Below, piece after piece: positions 33,821 through 45,067 of a DNA stretch of 64,000 bases; within the stretch, counting starts at the first letter, position 1; the number at the start of each line of letters is the position of its first letter. Under the pieces are notes generated by a model. It saw only the letters and a program-made list of their open reading frames with translations. It made no database searches and had not been told where the DNA came from. The position numbers were made by a program, and so were the translations under genes. The DNA comes from Thermobacillus sp. ZCTH02-B1 (GTDB lineage Bacteria > Bacillota > Bacilli > Paenibacillales > Paenibacillaceae), in assembly GCF_002159085.1 (NCBI RefSeq), contig NZ_LZRU01000018.1, positions 1 to 64,000 of the forward strand, written 5' to 3'.

Positions 33821-35839
<2,019 letters not shown>

Positions 35840-35868
35840 CCCCTACCTCCTCTCAGGGCGCTTCAACT

Positions 35869-35898
35869 ATTTTATCATAGCACGTCTTGCCATCACAA
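35869..35898 (-). promoter_or_regulatory. SigA-type promoter of ftsH
   Basis: On the minus strand TTGTGA (35898-35893), 18 bases, TAAAAT (35874-35869), 30 bases before the ftsH ATG with GAGAGGAGG between them. Confidence 0.65.
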
Positions 35899-35972
35899 CA
35901 CGACCGCGAGGAGGAGCATGGCTCGGGGACGTCCCCGGAACGTCAGCTCCGCCGACGGGACGCTCTCCGGAG

Positions 35973-36512
35973 TCATCGGTTGTAGACTTCCGGCTTCAGG
36001 ATGCCGATGAACGGCAGGTTGCGGTATTTCTCCGCGTAGTCGAGGCCGTAGCCGACGACGAAGGCGTTCGGCAGCGTGTAGCCGACATAGTCCGGTTCCA
36101 GGTCGACGACCCGGCCGGAAGGCTTGTCAAAAAGCGTCGCGACCGTGACGGATTTCGCGTTGCGCCGCTCGAGCACGTCGATCAGATAGCTCAGCGTGAG
36201 ACCGCTGTCGATGATGTCCTCGACGATGATGACGTCGCGGCCCTCCACCGGCACGTCCAGATCCTTCACGATCTTGACGACGCCGGACGACTTCGTGGAC
36301 GCGCCGTAGCTCGAGACGGCCATGAAGTCGATCTCGAGCGGGATGTCCATCTCCTTCACCAGATCGGCCATGAAGATGAACGCGCCCTTCAGAATACAAA
36401 TGACGAGCGGGTTCCGGTCCTTGAAATCGAGGCTCAATTGCCGGCCCATCTCCCGGACCTTCTGCCGGATCTGCTCTTCGGTGTACAGCACTTCCTGAAT
36501 GTCTTCCAGCAA
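35973..36512 (-). CDS. hpt: Hypoxanthine phosphoribosyltransferase
   Basis: A 179-residue purine salvage enzyme that converts hypoxanthine or guanine and PRPP to IMP or GMP. The PRPP-binding loop is [17 protein letters not shown] and the base-binding end [20 protein letters not shown] is typical. It follows tilS by 13 bases and precedes ftsH, the conserved tilS-hpt-ftsH order of Bacillales. Confidence 0.96.
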   Translation of the reverse strand: MLEDIQEVLYTEEQIRQKVREMGRQLSLDFKDRNPLVICILKGAFIFMADLVKEMDIPLEIDFMAVSSYGASTKSSGVVKIVKDLDVPVEGRDVIIVEDIIDSGLTLSYLIDVLERRNAKSVTVATLFDKPSGRVVDLEPDYVGYTLPNAFVVGYGLDYAEKYRNLPFIGILKPEVYNR

Positions 36513-36525
36513 AGCCAGACCTCCA

Positions 36526-37944
36526 TTATTCGTCCTGCCACTCGATCCGCAAGATGCGCGTCGTCTCCTCCGTCACGGGCGCTTCCGCCGACCGGCGGAC
36601 GCCGGCGATCCAGAGCAGCCGGCCTTCGGCGTCCAGCACGAGCGGAACCGCATCGCGCCTCGATCGGGGAATCTTGCCGTCAACGAAAATATCTTGCACC
36701 TTTTTGGTGCCGTTTAAACCGGCAAGGCGCATCCGGTCGCCGGGCTTCCGGGAACGAACGCGCAGCGGATAAGCGACGGCGTCTTCGTCGAACATCGCCG
36801 TCCGGCGGGAATCGTCGTCCGGCGCGGGAAGCGGCTCCCCCGGAGCGCGCCGGATGCGGCGGAAGACGAGCCGGCCGCCCGCTTCGGGCACCTCGAGCTC
36901 GCCGGCCGTCTCCGCGGCCTCGTACTCGAATCCGGTCCCCCCGGAAGCGCCGCCCCTCGTCCACCGCAATACTTCGTATTCCCGCAAGAAGCGGACGCCG
37001 CGGCCGGCCTCGATCACCGATGTCGTCGGCGAGCCCTCCGCGGCGGCTTCCCGGATCGCGTCGATCCGTTCGAACGGGATGGACCCTCTTTCCACCCCAA
37101 GATAGATTAATATTAGAGTAATCAATCTTCTTTGTAAAGCAATATGCAGCTCCAGGAACGCGCCGCGGTCCATCGCGCATCCGTCCCGTTCCCGCCGGAC
37201 GAGCCGGTCGAACGCCCGTTCCGCCTCCCGCGCGAGGAAGTCGTCCTCCGCGCGGCTGATTTCGGCCAGCCGCACGAGCGACGCGGACACATTCGGATTG
37301 TACCGTTCGAGGAAAGGCAGGATTTCCAGCCGCACGGCGTTGCGGAAATAGACCGTCTTCCGGTTGCTGCTGTCCTCGCACCAGCCGAGGCCTTCGCGCT
37401 CACAATAGCGGAGCAGTTCCATCTTGGTAATACGGAGCAAGGGCCGGATGAGTTCCACTTTCCCTTCGCGCCGCTTCACCGGCATCCCGGCGATGCCGGT
37501 CGGCCCGGATCCGCGGATGAGGCGCATCAGCACCGTCTCCGCCTGGTCGTCCGCGTGGTGCGCCAGCGCGATCCGCGAAGCGCCGCGCCGCTCCGCCGCC
37601 TCGCGCAGGAAAGCGTACCGCTTCTCCCGGGCGGCGGCCTGCGCGTTCATGCCCGTCTCTTTTATATAAAAAGGTAGGTCCAGTTCCGCCTCTTCGAGCG
37701 GCACGCCGAGCCGGCCGCACAGCCGGCGCACGAACGCCGCCTCCCGCGCCGATTCCTCGCCGCGGAAGCCGTGGTTGACGTGGGCCGCCGCGAGCCGGAA
37801 GCCGCATTCGCCGGACAGCCGCCAGAGCAGATGCAAGAGCGCCGTCGAGTCTGGGCCACCCGACACGGCGGCCAGAATCGTGTCGCCCGGACGCCAGAGC
37901 CCGTCCCGCTCCGCCGTCCGGCGGATGCGCGCCGCAAGATCCAT
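36526..37944 (-). CDS. tilS: tRNA(Ile)-lysidine synthase
   Basis: A 472-residue N-type ATP pyrophosphatase that converts C34 of tRNA-Ile2 to lysidine so it reads AUA. The PP-loop SGGPDST is at 29-35. A central domain and the C-terminal [11 protein letters not shown] and [11 protein letters not shown] motifs (TilS C-terminal domain) are present. The last base of the strong ribosome site GGAGG abuts the ATG. Essential in most bacteria. Confidence 0.95.
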   Translation of the reverse strand: MDLAARIRRTAERDGLWRPGDTILAAVSGGPDSTALLHLLWRLSGECGFRLAAAHVNHGFRGEESAREAAFVRRLCGRLGVPLEEAELDLPFYIKETGMNAQAAAREKRYAFLREAAERRGASRIALAHHADDQAETVLMRLIRGSGPTGIAGMPVKRREGKVELIRPLLRITKMELLRYCEREGLGWCEDSSNRKTVYFRNAVRLEILPFLERYNPNVSASLVRLAEISRAEDDFLAREAERAFDRLVRRERDGCAMDRGAFLELHIALQRRLITLILIYLGVERGSIPFERIDAIREAAAEGSPTTSVIEAGRGVRFLREYEVLRWTRGGASGGTGFEYEAAETAGELEVPEAGGRLVFRRIRRAPGEPLPAPDDDSRRTAMFDEDAVAYPLRVRSRKPGDRMRLAGLNGTKKVQDIFVDGKIPRSRRDAVPLVLDAEGRLLWIAGVRRSAEAPVTEETTRILRIEWQDE

Positions 37945-38011
37945 CCTCCACCGCCCCCAACCGCCGAAATGCGCATGCCAAAGCGGCGTGCCGCCCGCGT
38001 CGCAGCCGGGC

Positions 38012-38959
38012 TTACGGCAGCCCGGCCGGCAGCACGCCTTCCGTCATCAGCCAGAGAATCGTCGCGGCCAGCGCGAGCATCGTGCAGGCGAACAGGCCGG
38101 CCGCCCAGCCCGCCGACGACGACCGCCTCCGCACCGGCTTCGCGATCCCGCCGTACAGGATGCGCTGCCAGGCGGCGGCGGCTTCCCGCGCCGACGCGAA
38201 TTCCCCCCGCAGCGCGCGCTGAAGCCATCCCGCGAACGGTTTCAGCGCGGGATGGCTTTCCGTAAGGCGGATGAGCTCCGCCGGCGACCGGTTCTGCGGC
38301 AGCAGCGTCTGCGACAGTTGCAGCAGCCGGCGGCCTTCGAACAGGTGCAGGCACAGCACCGCGAAGGAGAACAGATCGTAGCCCGGCTCGGCCGTCCGGC
38401 TGCCCGCGTTCCAGTACCCGCGGTCGTAGAGCTCGGTAAACTGGCGAACGCTCTTGCCGAACGCCGTCGCGCCGCCGTAATCGACCAGCTCCACGCGGCC
38501 GTAATCGCCGACCAGCACGTTCTCCCGCTTCAGATCGCCGAACGCGAAGCCCGCCTCGTGCAGCTCGGCCAGCCTGCCGAGCAGGTTGTACCCGACGAGC
38601 GGGAACCAGTCCGCCCCTTCGCGCTGCAAATACTCGTGCAGCGCGCGGCCGCGCACGTACCGCATGATATAGAAGGGGTGTTCCGAGCCGTCCCTGTGGA
38701 CGAAGTCGTCGACGGCCACCAGGAACGGCTCCGCCCTTCGCCGCCGGGCCGCCAGGGCACGGAGCGCGTTGATCTCGGACTGCAGATCGACGGCGTCGCC
38801 GCCGACCTTCATCGCATAGAGACGCCGGCCGTGCTCCACGAGGTACACCCGGCCGTTCGCCCCCTCTCCGAGCAGGCGCTCGACCCGGTACCGTCCGCCC
38901 TTCCATTTGCCCGTGACGACCGAGCCGGGCGCCAGTCGAAGTTCAGACGACGTCTTCAC
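38012..38959 (-). CDS. yabT: YabT-like Ser/Thr protein kinase with C-terminal membrane anchor
   Basis: A 315-residue Hanks-type kinase with a single transmembrane helix near residues 287-307 and a very short outer tail, so no PASTA sensor. The Gly-rich loop LLGEGANGRVYLVE, the ATP lysine in LYAMKVGG and the catalytic Asp in FAFGDLKRENVL are visible. The usual HRD is replaced by F-G-D and DFG by DYG, which marks a divergent active site. In B. subtilis YabT is expressed in sporulation and is stimulated by DNA. The start is GTG at 38959, overlapping yabS by 17 bases. Confidence 0.88.
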   Translation of the reverse strand: MKTSSELRLAPGSVVTGKWKGGRYRVERLLGEGANGRVYLVEHGRRLYAMKVGGDAVDLQSEINALRALAARRRRAEPFLVAVDDFVHRDGSEHPFYIMRYVRGRALHEYLQREGADWFPLVGYNLLGRLAELHEAGFAFGDLKRENVLVGDYGRVELVDYGGATAFGKSVRQFTELYDRGYWNAGSRTAEPGYDLFSFAVLCLHLFEGRRLLQLSQTLLPQNRSPAELIRLTESHPALKPFAGWLQRALRGEFASAREAAAAWQRILYGGIAKPVRRRSSSAGWAAGLFACTMLALAATILWLMTEGVLPAGLP

Positions 38960-39668
38960 CCATCATCCCGTCCGTTTCGCCCCTGTTGGTTCTACCATAA
39001 TCCCCCCGGCGGAAAAAATCAATCACCTGCATCATCGCCGGTCCGGTCGGCGTCGTGCCGCGCATTTCCAGCTTCGGCAGAATGCGCTTCACGCCGGCGA
39101 TGTTGTCCGTCCAGTCCAGATCGCAGACGCAGCCTTCTCCGTCCTCCGAATCGGGAAAATGGAACACGGCGATCTCGCTTTTTCCGGAACGCGCCTGCAG
39201 GCTGAGCACGAGATCGCGGATCGCCTCCTCGACCGCGGGAAGTTTCGGACGCATGCTTCCGCTCGCGTCGATGAGGAGCGCGACTTTGAGCGGCGCCGAT
39301 TCGCCGAGTTCGTCGATGACGCGCACGACCTCGCCGCGCCGGTCCGGCGGCAGCGCCTCGACCGACTCGGCGCCGAACACCTGCCGAAGCTCCCGGTTCA
39401 CCGCCTGCTGGATCGTCGTCACGACCGTCTTGCGCGTCATCATCTGCACGGTCTGCGACAGTTGGCGCGGGTTCACAATCCGGCTCATGCCGCCGCCGGC
39501 GCGGGCGATCTCCTCGATCTCGATCTCCGCCGAGGAAATCGATTCGCCGCGTTCCACCACCCCGATCACGTTCACCGTAATGCCTTCCGCCTTCGCGTGG
39601 GCCGCCGCGATAACCGGACTCACCCCGACGTTCGAGCAGCCATCCGTGATGAGCAGCAACTGTTTCAT
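38943..39668 (-). CDS. yabS: VWA domain protein YabS
   Basis: A 241-residue protein with a von Willebrand A fold. The metal-ion site DASGSMR lies in the C-terminal half, and the N-terminal MKQLLLITDGCSNVG resembles the second half of a VWA domain. The ATG at 39668 is behind AAGGAGGGG. It sits between spoIIE and the YabT-like kinase as in Bacillus, and may act with the kinase; that is inference from context. Confidence 0.88.
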   Translation of the reverse strand: MKQLLLITDGCSNVGVSPVIAAAHAKAEGITVNVIGVVERGESISSAEIEIEEIARAGGGMSRIVNPRQLSQTVQMMTRKTVVTTIQQAVNRELRQVFGAESVEALPPDRRGEVVRVIDELGESAPLKVALLIDASGSMRPKLPAVEEAIRDLVLSLQARSGKSEIAVFHFPDSEDGEGCVCDLDWTDNIAGVKRILPKLEMRGTTPTGPAMMQVIDFFRRGDYGRTNRGETDGMMGEDVV

Positions 39669-39794
39669 GGCCGAAGCCCCTCCTTCAAATCTCGAATCTA
39701 TCGCTCCGTTACCAGCATGCCCGTTCTGAGAGAGAGGTAAACTCCGGCGCATGAAATGTCCGGTTCCGAAACGGGAATCCGCCCCGCGCGCCGC

Positions 39795-42290
39795 TCAACT
39801 CACCGTCCGCGGGCGTTCCAGCTTCGTCAGCCCCGGCCAGCGGAACGTCGCCCATTCCGGCTGGAACTTCCGCACGCGGGCGACGACGACCGTCATGTCG
39901 TCGCGGATCCCGTCCGGGCAACTTCGCAGCACGGTATCCAGTAGTTCCTCCGCCATCTCCTGCGGATCCTCCGATTTCAGCTCCTGGATGATCCGCTTCA
40001 TCCAGATCTCCTTGTTCACCGCGTGTCCCGGCGCGTCGTACACGCCGTCGGTCATCATGATCAGCGTGTCGCCCGGATAGAGCTGCACGCGGACGAGATC
40101 GACGTCGATCTCCTGCAGGATGCCGATCGGCGGGTTGCCGGCCACGATCGGAATGACGTCTCCGCCCCGCTTGATGTAGCTCGGCGTGGAGCCGACCTTG
40201 AGGAACGTCGTCTTGGCCGTATAGCGGTCAATGAGCGCCAAATCCACCGTCGCGAACATCTCGTCGGCCGACCGGAGCAGCAGCACCGAATTGACCGACT
40301 GGATCGCAAGCTTCTCGTCCATGCCCGACTGCAGGAGCTGGTGCAGCATGTCCAGCGCCGAGCGGCTTTCGAGCCGCGCCCGCTCGCCGGCACCCATGCC
40401 GTCGCTGACGGCCACCGCGAACTTGCCGTTCGCGAGCTCCGCCGTGCTGTAGCTGTCCCCCGACAAGAGCCCGCCGCCCTTCGCCGTCCCGGCGACGCCG
40501 GTATCCACCTCATACGCCTTCGCCGACGCGAACGTCACGACCGTCGGCTCACCGGGCCGCTCCGGCGGGCGCTCCGACTTCACCGCAATCGGCTCGCCGA
40601 GGATGTCGGTCAGGAGCGGCGCGATCATTTTCCGGCATTCGTCGAACCCGCGCGGGAACGTGTGCGCGATCTCGATCTCGACGTTGCCCTCTTCGAGGCT
40701 GATGATCTCGACGCCGCGGATCGAGAGGCCCAATCCTTCCACCGCTTCGCGGATCTGCTCCTCCTGCAGATGCATCTCCTGTCCTTCGCGGCGAATCTCC
40801 CGCGCCAGATCCTGCATGATCCGCGAGACGCCGGCGAGCTGGTCGGCCACCAGGCGGCGCGACTCGCGGATCCGCTTCCGCCACAGCCGGTCGTGTTCGA
40901 CCAGCTCGACCTGCTGCCGGAGCGCGGCGAACACCTGGTGCGGTTTCACGCAATGCTTCTTCCAGTGCTCCGGCAGCTCCTCGCCCGGCTGCGGCCCCTG
41001 GTACCGGGCGGCGTCCGTCATCTCCTTCATGAGCCGGAACGTCTGCTGGAACTTGCCCTCCCAGCATTGCCGCTGCCGGTAACAGGTCGAACAGACCGCC
41101 TCGGCCGCGGCGTTGACGAGGTGGACGCGGTCCTGCTGCCAGCGGCCGAACGGCTCGATGTCGGCCGTCTCGGCGAAGCTCTCCGCGAGCTGCCGGAAGA
41201 TCTCGGAAAACTGCGTCACACGCCGCGCGGTCACGTCCCGCACCCGGCGCGCGTATTCATGCTGCGAGCGCGCATGTTCGGCCGTTCCCGGCACATGGCG
41301 GGCGATCGTCTTGAGCATCGATTGCGGCGTCGCGAGGAACAGGAGCGCAGCCAGGGCCGACTCCCAGGTCGAAGCGAGCGCGCTTTCCGCACCGCCTATG
41401 TAGATGGACAGAATTGCCGTGCCGAGCAGCATGCCGAACGCCGCGGCCGGCTTGCCGCCTTCCCGGAGCAGGCCGGCGAGCAGGCCGGCGAACGCGAGAA
41501 GGCTCATCTGCAGGATGTCGCCGAAATCCGCAAGGCTCAGGACGAGGCCGGCAATCACGCCGACCGAGGCGCCGAGCAGGGCGCCGCCGGCCAGTGCGAA
41601 CAGGAGCAGCACGTAACGCGACAGCACGTGCGGAATCTCCAGGTCATAGACCGCCCAGCCGGCCGCGCCGGTCATGATCGAGGCGAGCAGGATCATCAGG
41701 CAGACGATCTCTTCATTGCGCAGCAGCGCCGGCTTCCTGGTCAGCAGCAGGACCGGGACCGCCTGAATGAACACGAGGGTCAGCACGAAGGCGAGACCCG
41801 CCTCGACCGCGACCATGAGCAGCTCGTACCCGTCGAGCGCCTTCTCCATCACGACGCCGAACAACCGCACGAGCAGCGCGGAAATGAACGCCAGCAGCGG
41901 CGCATAGGATATCTCGGCGCGCTCGTACGCCTCCAGCCCGCGCGCGAGCAGGAAAAACACGGCAAGTTCGGCCGCGGTCGACCAAAAGACGGGCGCGTCG
42001 GCCAGCCAGGCGCCGGCGACGAGCGCGAGCGCGGCGACCGGAGCCGCGTCCCGGCGCAGGAACCAGACGACCGCGAACCAGGCGACCGCGAACGGCGCGA
42101 GCGTGTCCAGAATGACGGCGCGGCCGAGCAGGAAACCGACGACGGCGATCAGCAGCGTCCAGCGGCGGGACAGGAACAACCGCGAAGCCGACGCCGACAG
42201 CTTCCGAAGGCGGACCGGCGTCTTCCATCTTCCGTTTTCCGGCCGCCCCTCCGCTCCGGGAAACCGCACCAGGTTCTGCTTGTCCATCAT
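39795..42290 (-). CDS. spoIIE: Stage II sporulation protein E (PP2C-type phosphatase)
   Basis: An 831-residue membrane phosphatase that dephosphorylates SpoIIAA in the forespore and so frees SigF; it also interacts with FtsZ. About ten transmembrane helices lie between residues 45 and 330. A central FtsZ-binding/oligomerisation region with a Cys-rich VCSTCYRQRQCW follows. The PP2C domain is about 600-820, with GDSYS, SDGMGAGERA and MMTDGVYD. It has a sporulation-type promoter upstream. Confidence 0.97.
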   Translation of the reverse strand: MMDKQNLVRFPGAEGRPENGRWKTPVRLRKLSASASRLFLSRRWTLLIAVVGFLLGRAVILDTLAPFAVAWFAVVWFLRRDAAPVAALALVAGAWLADAPVFWSTAAELAVFFLLARGLEAYERAEISYAPLLAFISALLVRLFGVVMEKALDGYELLMVAVEAGLAFVLTLVFIQAVPVLLLTRKPALLRNEEIVCLMILLASIMTGAAGWAVYDLEIPHVLSRYVLLLFALAGGALLGASVGVIAGLVLSLADFGDILQMSLLAFAGLLAGLLREGGKPAAAFGMLLGTAILSIYIGGAESALASTWESALAALLFLATPQSMLKTIARHVPGTAEHARSQHEYARRVRDVTARRVTQFSEIFRQLAESFAETADIEPFGRWQQDRVHLVNAAAEAVCSTCYRQRQCWEGKFQQTFRLMKEMTDAARYQGPQPGEELPEHWKKHCVKPHQVFAALRQQVELVEHDRLWRKRIRESRRLVADQLAGVSRIMQDLAREIRREGQEMHLQEEQIREAVEGLGLSIRGVEIISLEEGNVEIEIAHTFPRGFDECRKMIAPLLTDILGEPIAVKSERPPERPGEPTVVTFASAKAYEVDTGVAGTAKGGGLLSGDSYSTAELANGKFAVAVSDGMGAGERARLESRSALDMLHQLLQSGMDEKLAIQSVNSVLLLRSADEMFATVDLALIDRYTAKTTFLKVGSTPSYIKRGGDVIPIVAGNPPIGILQEIDVDLVRVQLYPGDTLIMMTDGVYDAPGHAVNKEIWMKRIIQELKSEDPQEMAEELLDTVLRSCPDGIRDDMTVVVARVRKFQPEWATFRWPGLTKLERPRTVS

Positions 42291-42346
42291 GACGGCACCA
42301 CCCTCCGAACAGGCTTGTCCGCACGCTGCGGACGGAAGTGATTCCC

Positions 42347-42379
42347 ATTATAGGCGGCGGGCCGTCAGGAGTTTGTCAC
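42347..42379 (-). promoter_or_regulatory. Spo0A/SigA-type spoIIE promoter with 21-base spacer
   Basis: On the minus strand GTGACA (42379-42374) and TATAAT (42352-42347) are separated by 21 bases. The B. subtilis spoIIE and spoIIG promoters use SigA with an unusually long spacer and depend on Spo0A~P (established knowledge), so this spacing is meaningful. It is 57 bases before the spoIIE ATG. Confidence 0.7.
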
Positions 42380-42405
42380 AATCGGTAGGCGGCGGGCAAT
42401 TTTTT

Positions 42406-42412
42406 TCCGACA
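42406..42412 (-). promoter_or_regulatory. Possible Spo0A box upstream of spoIIE
   Basis: TGTCGGA on the minus strand differs in one base from the 0A box TGTCGAA. It lies 26 bases upstream of the -35 element of the spoIIE promoter. Confidence 0.4.
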
Positions 42413-42754
42413 TGCGCGGCCCTCCGGCGCGCGGCGGAACGACAAAGGGCGAATGCAGGTGCGATCCGCATTCGCCCGGAATCGCCGGCCCCCGCGGCGG
42501 CGAAGGAACGGCAAAATCCGCGCGACGGAGCGGCGCGGCTTCCGTCCGATCATGGCTCCGGATGCCGAACGCCTGCGGAACTTTTGCCGCCGCTTCCGCC
42601 GGACCGTCCCTCCGGCCGCCGTCTTTGCGTATCGCCGGTTTTTTTGCCAAACACCGTCGTCACCCGGCGTTCCGAAGTTCGTCGACGGCTTCCCGTGCAC
42701 CGATGCAGGCCGCGTCCCGTGATGCGCGCGCCGTGCGGCGGATGCCGGATGTGC
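42413..42754. other. Gene-free stretch between spoIIE promoter and yabR terminator
   Basis: No gene is supported; open frames here have biased composition and no ribosome sites. Bacillus has tRNA-Met/tRNA-Glu genes at the corresponding place, but no cloverleaf is found here. It contains one hairpin: GGGCGAATGC (42447-42456) and GCATTCGCCC (42468-42477), followed by TTTGTCG on the minus strand, a possible second terminator. Confidence 0.5.
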
Positions 42755-42796
42755 AAAAAGGCGGAACCCGATGGGTTCCGCCCGGTGGGTTCCGCC
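42755..42796 (-). terminator. Terminator of yabR with a duplicated 5' arm
   Basis: On the minus strand GGCGGAACCC occurs twice in a row, then GGGTTCCGCC followed by TTTTTG. Either copy of the left arm can pair with the single right arm, so two alternative hairpins compete. Confidence 0.85.
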
Positions 42797-42838
42797 TTAG
42801 AATTTCTCATAATGTTTCGATTCCGACCGGTTTCCGTT

Positions 42839-43267
42839 TCAACCGCGCCGCGCTCCGCGTCCACCGCGCTTGCCTTCCGCATTCCGCCGGAGCGATGCGA
42901 TGCGCTCTTCGCTGTCCCTCAGAAACCGGGATATCTTCTCTTCGAACGACAGCTTGCCGGATGCCGGACCGACGCCGCCGCGTCCGCCCGGTCTGCGGTC
43001 GCCGCGCTGCGAAGGAACGCGGCCTGCCGGCCGATCGACGGCTTGCCGGATCGACAGCGCGATCTTGCCGTCCTTGTCGACGCGGATGACCTTCACCGTG
43101 ACGATGTCGTCGATCTTCAGATAATCGTTCACATCCCTGACGTAATGGTCGGCGATCTCCGAGATGTGAACAAGTCCCGTGACACCGTCCGCGAGGTCGA
43201 TGAACGCCCCGAATCGGGTGATGCCCGTTACCCTGCCCTCCAACTTGGCGCCCACTTCAATTGCCAT
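42839..43267 (-). CDS. yabR: S1 RNA-binding domain protein (YabR-like)
   Basis: A 142-residue protein. Residues 1-75 form one S1 OB-fold (GAKLEGRVTGITRFGAFIDL and VTVKVIRVDKDGKIALSIRQ). A Gly/Arg-rich linker leads to a short helix (KLSFEEKISRFLRDSEERI) and a basic tail. It binds RNA by family knowledge; its cellular role is not settled. It has its own promoter and lies between divIC and spoIIE as in Bacillus. Confidence 0.93.
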   Translation of the reverse strand: MAIEVGAKLEGRVTGITRFGAFIDLADGVTGLVHISEIADHYVRDVNDYLKIDDIVTVKVIRVDKDGKIALSIRQAVDRPAGRVPSQRGDRRPGGRGGVGPASGKLSFEEKISRFLRDSEERIASLRRNAEGKRGGRGARRG

Positions 43268-43369
43268 TTACCGGATTGGCCTCCCCGATGATGCGGATCC
43301 ATCAGAACACATCCATCCGCATGGGGCACGGCTGAAACGGGCTCCAGGCGAAGGGCTGTTCTATCCGTG

Positions 43370-43398
43370 ATTATACCCGAACGCCGCAAGCAAGTAAA
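43370..43398 (-). promoter_or_regulatory. SigA-type promoter of yabR
   Basis: On the minus strand TTTACT (43398-43393), 17 bases, TATAAT (43375-43370), about 100 bases before the yabR ATG. Confidence 0.7.
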
Positions 43399-43414
43399 CA
43401 GCGGCAGAAGCGGA

Positions 43415-43729
43415 TCAATCGCCGCTCTCCGTCACCTGGATCGGCTGTTCGCCGGGCATCGCGAGGCCGTTCTTGCGAGCCAGCTCCTTGATGTATTCCG
43501 GATCGCTCAACCGCTCGATCTCAAACTCGAGCTCGGCCTGGCGCTGCTCGGCCGCGGCGACCTTTTCCCGCAGCGAGTCGAGCGCCCGCATCGTCTCCGC
43601 CCGGGATTCCAGTTGTTGGAAGGAGGTGTAGACCGCCCATCCCATGAACGAGGCGACGAGGAGGAACCAGATCCTGAGACGCCGCTTCATGCCCGTTCGG
43701 GAGGAAGTGTAGTTGCGGGCATCCGCCAC
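43415..43729 (-). CDS. divIC: Cell division protein DivIC/FtsB family
   Basis: A 104-residue bitopic division protein that works with FtsL and DivIB at the septum. One transmembrane helix (about 18-38) is followed by a coiled coil (about 40-80) and the conserved end LSDPEYIKELARKNGL. Size and place after yabQ match Bacillus divIC. Confidence 0.94.
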   Translation of the reverse strand: MADARNYTSSRTGMKRRLRIWFLLVASFMGWAVYTSFQQLESRAETMRALDSLREKVAAAEQRQAELEFEIERLSDPEYIKELARKNGLAMPGEQPIQVTESGD

Positions 43730-43741
43730 GTGCCGTACCTC

Positions 43742-44344
43742 CTAGGATCGTCTGTTCTTCCCATGGCGCAACATGGATGCCGCCCAGCGCATCAGCGGTG
43801 TGCGCTTCGCCGTTTCCGCCCATGCCGCGGCCCGTTTTCGCACCGAACGCAGCAGCGGCCGCGCAAGACGGGCGGACAAGCCAAATATCGGGTTCATTAA
43901 TTTTACCACAAACCGGAACAGAACCATAGAGGCTTTCCGGACTAGTCTGAAACACCCGGCGGCCAGACGCCCCAGCCAGCGCGCCGGCCGGACGACGAGC
44001 GCGTCCGCGGCCCGGACGGCCAGCCGGAGCATGCGCCGGATGGCCGCGGCGAGCAGCCGGTACAGCCGGACGACCGGATCGCTGAGCAGCCAGAAATAGA
44101 ACGCGAGCCCGATGAAGAATCCCAGAAACACGGGCAGCCGCACTTCGCCCTCGTTCACCGCCAGCAGCACGCGGAACACGACCGCCGCGGCCAGCAGCCA
44201 GAACAGGAGATCGAACACCGGTACCCACATCCGGCCGGCGTTCAACTCCCGGGCCGCAACCCGCCAGCCGTCGAAGACCGCGCCCATGCCGATGCCGGCC
44301 AGCGCCACGGAGCCGACCGTCAGAAACTGGACCTCGAGGCTCAC
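43742..44344 (-). CDS. yabQ: Spore cortex biosynthesis protein YabQ
   Basis: A 200-residue membrane protein required for spore cortex formation in B. subtilis. About four or five hydrophobic helices lie in the first 120 residues (QFLTVGSVALAGIGMGAVFD onward), then a basic amphipathic C-terminal part. The start is GTG at 44344, overlapping the yabP TGA by 4 bases. Confidence 0.93.
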   Translation of the reverse strand: MSLEVQFLTVGSVALAGIGMGAVFDGWRVAARELNAGRMWVPVFDLLFWLLAAAVVFRVLLAVNEGEVRLPVFLGFFIGLAFYFWLLSDPVVRLYRLLAAAIRRMLRLAVRAADALVVRPARWLGRLAAGCFRLVRKASMVLFRFVVKLMNPIFGLSARLARPLLRSVRKRAAAWAETAKRTPLMRWAASMLRHGKNRRS

Positions 44345-44622
44345 TTGAACAACTTCCCGAAGAAGCCTTTGGATTTGTCGGCGGCGGCGCCGTCCAGGTA
44401 GGCGATCGTATGGATCGCGCCTTCGATGGCGACGAGTCCCTGCTCGAGGCTGAGATGCTTCATGTGGAGGTTCGACCCGCGCACGGTCAGGAAACCGAGC
44501 TCGGTGTCGAGCAGGAACTCCTCGCTGTCGAAGCTTTCCACGTTCCGGATGCCCGTGATTTCCAGCACCTTGCGGTTGAGCATTCTGATTTCCTGGCGTT
44601 TCGCCTTCGACTGTTCCATCAT
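44341..44622 (-). CDS. yabP: Sporulation protein YabP
   Basis: A 93-residue protein of the YabP/YqfC family, with the signature LDTELGFLTVRGSNLHMKHL. It is needed for spore formation and made in the mother cell (SigE in B. subtilis). Just upstream, CATATCCAT with an A-rich element about 14 bases before it could be a SigE promoter, but the match is weak. GAGGAGG precedes the start. Confidence 0.94.
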   Translation of the reverse strand: MMEQSKAKRQEIRMLNRKVLEITGIRNVESFDSEEFLLDTELGFLTVRGSNLHMKHLSLEQGLVAIEGAIHTIAYLDGAAADKSKGFFGKLFK

Positions 44623-44772
44623 GGCCTGGCCTCCTCCCTTACACCATCATGGATATGGGAGAAGGACAAGTTTTAGAACCGCCGGAAGGAACCGCCCGAA
44701 TCCCCGCGACGGCGCAACAAAGGCCGCCTCCCGCGCCGCCTGACGCGGCGCCGAAGACGGCCCTGCTTCGGC

Positions 44773-45063
44773 TCAATCCTGCCGGTTCCCTTCTTCCTCT
44801 GCGTCGTCCCGGTGGTATTCCTCGCGAATCAGGGTGTAGAGACCGGCGGCTTCGTCCTTCCGGGTCGTCTCGGCAAGCCGCTCGACCCGGACCGTCACCG
44901 TCTTCTGGCCGAACCGGATCGTCAGCTCGTCGCCGACCTTGACCGTGCTGCCCGGCTTCGCTTCACGTCCGTTGATCCAGACGCGCCCCTGCTCGGAGAT
45001 ATCCTTCGCCACCGTACGCCGCTTGATCAGTCGGGATACCTTGAGGAACTTGTCCAGCCGCAT
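44773..45063 (-). CDS. rqcP: S4 domain RNA-binding protein RqcP (YabO)
   Basis: A 96-residue protein with an S4 fold (MRLDKFLKVSRLIKRRTVAK and the WINGREAKPGSTVKVGDEL hairpin). RqcP works with RqcH in ribosome-associated quality control, helping alanine tailing on stalled 50S subunits (established for B. subtilis). It is 4 bases after hbs and is followed by yabP. Confidence 0.94.
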   Translation of the reverse strand: MRLDKFLKVSRLIKRRTVAKDISEQGRVWINGREAKPGSTVKVGDELTIRFGQKTVTVRVERLAETTRKDEAAGLYTLIREEYHRDDAEEEGNRQD

Positions 45064-45067
45064 GCCG

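Noticed and set aside
42413-42754. Expected tRNA-Met/tRNA-Glu genes or a small gene before spoIIE
   Set aside because: I looked for T arms and anticodon stems and found none; the open frames are Arg-rich without ribosome sites.
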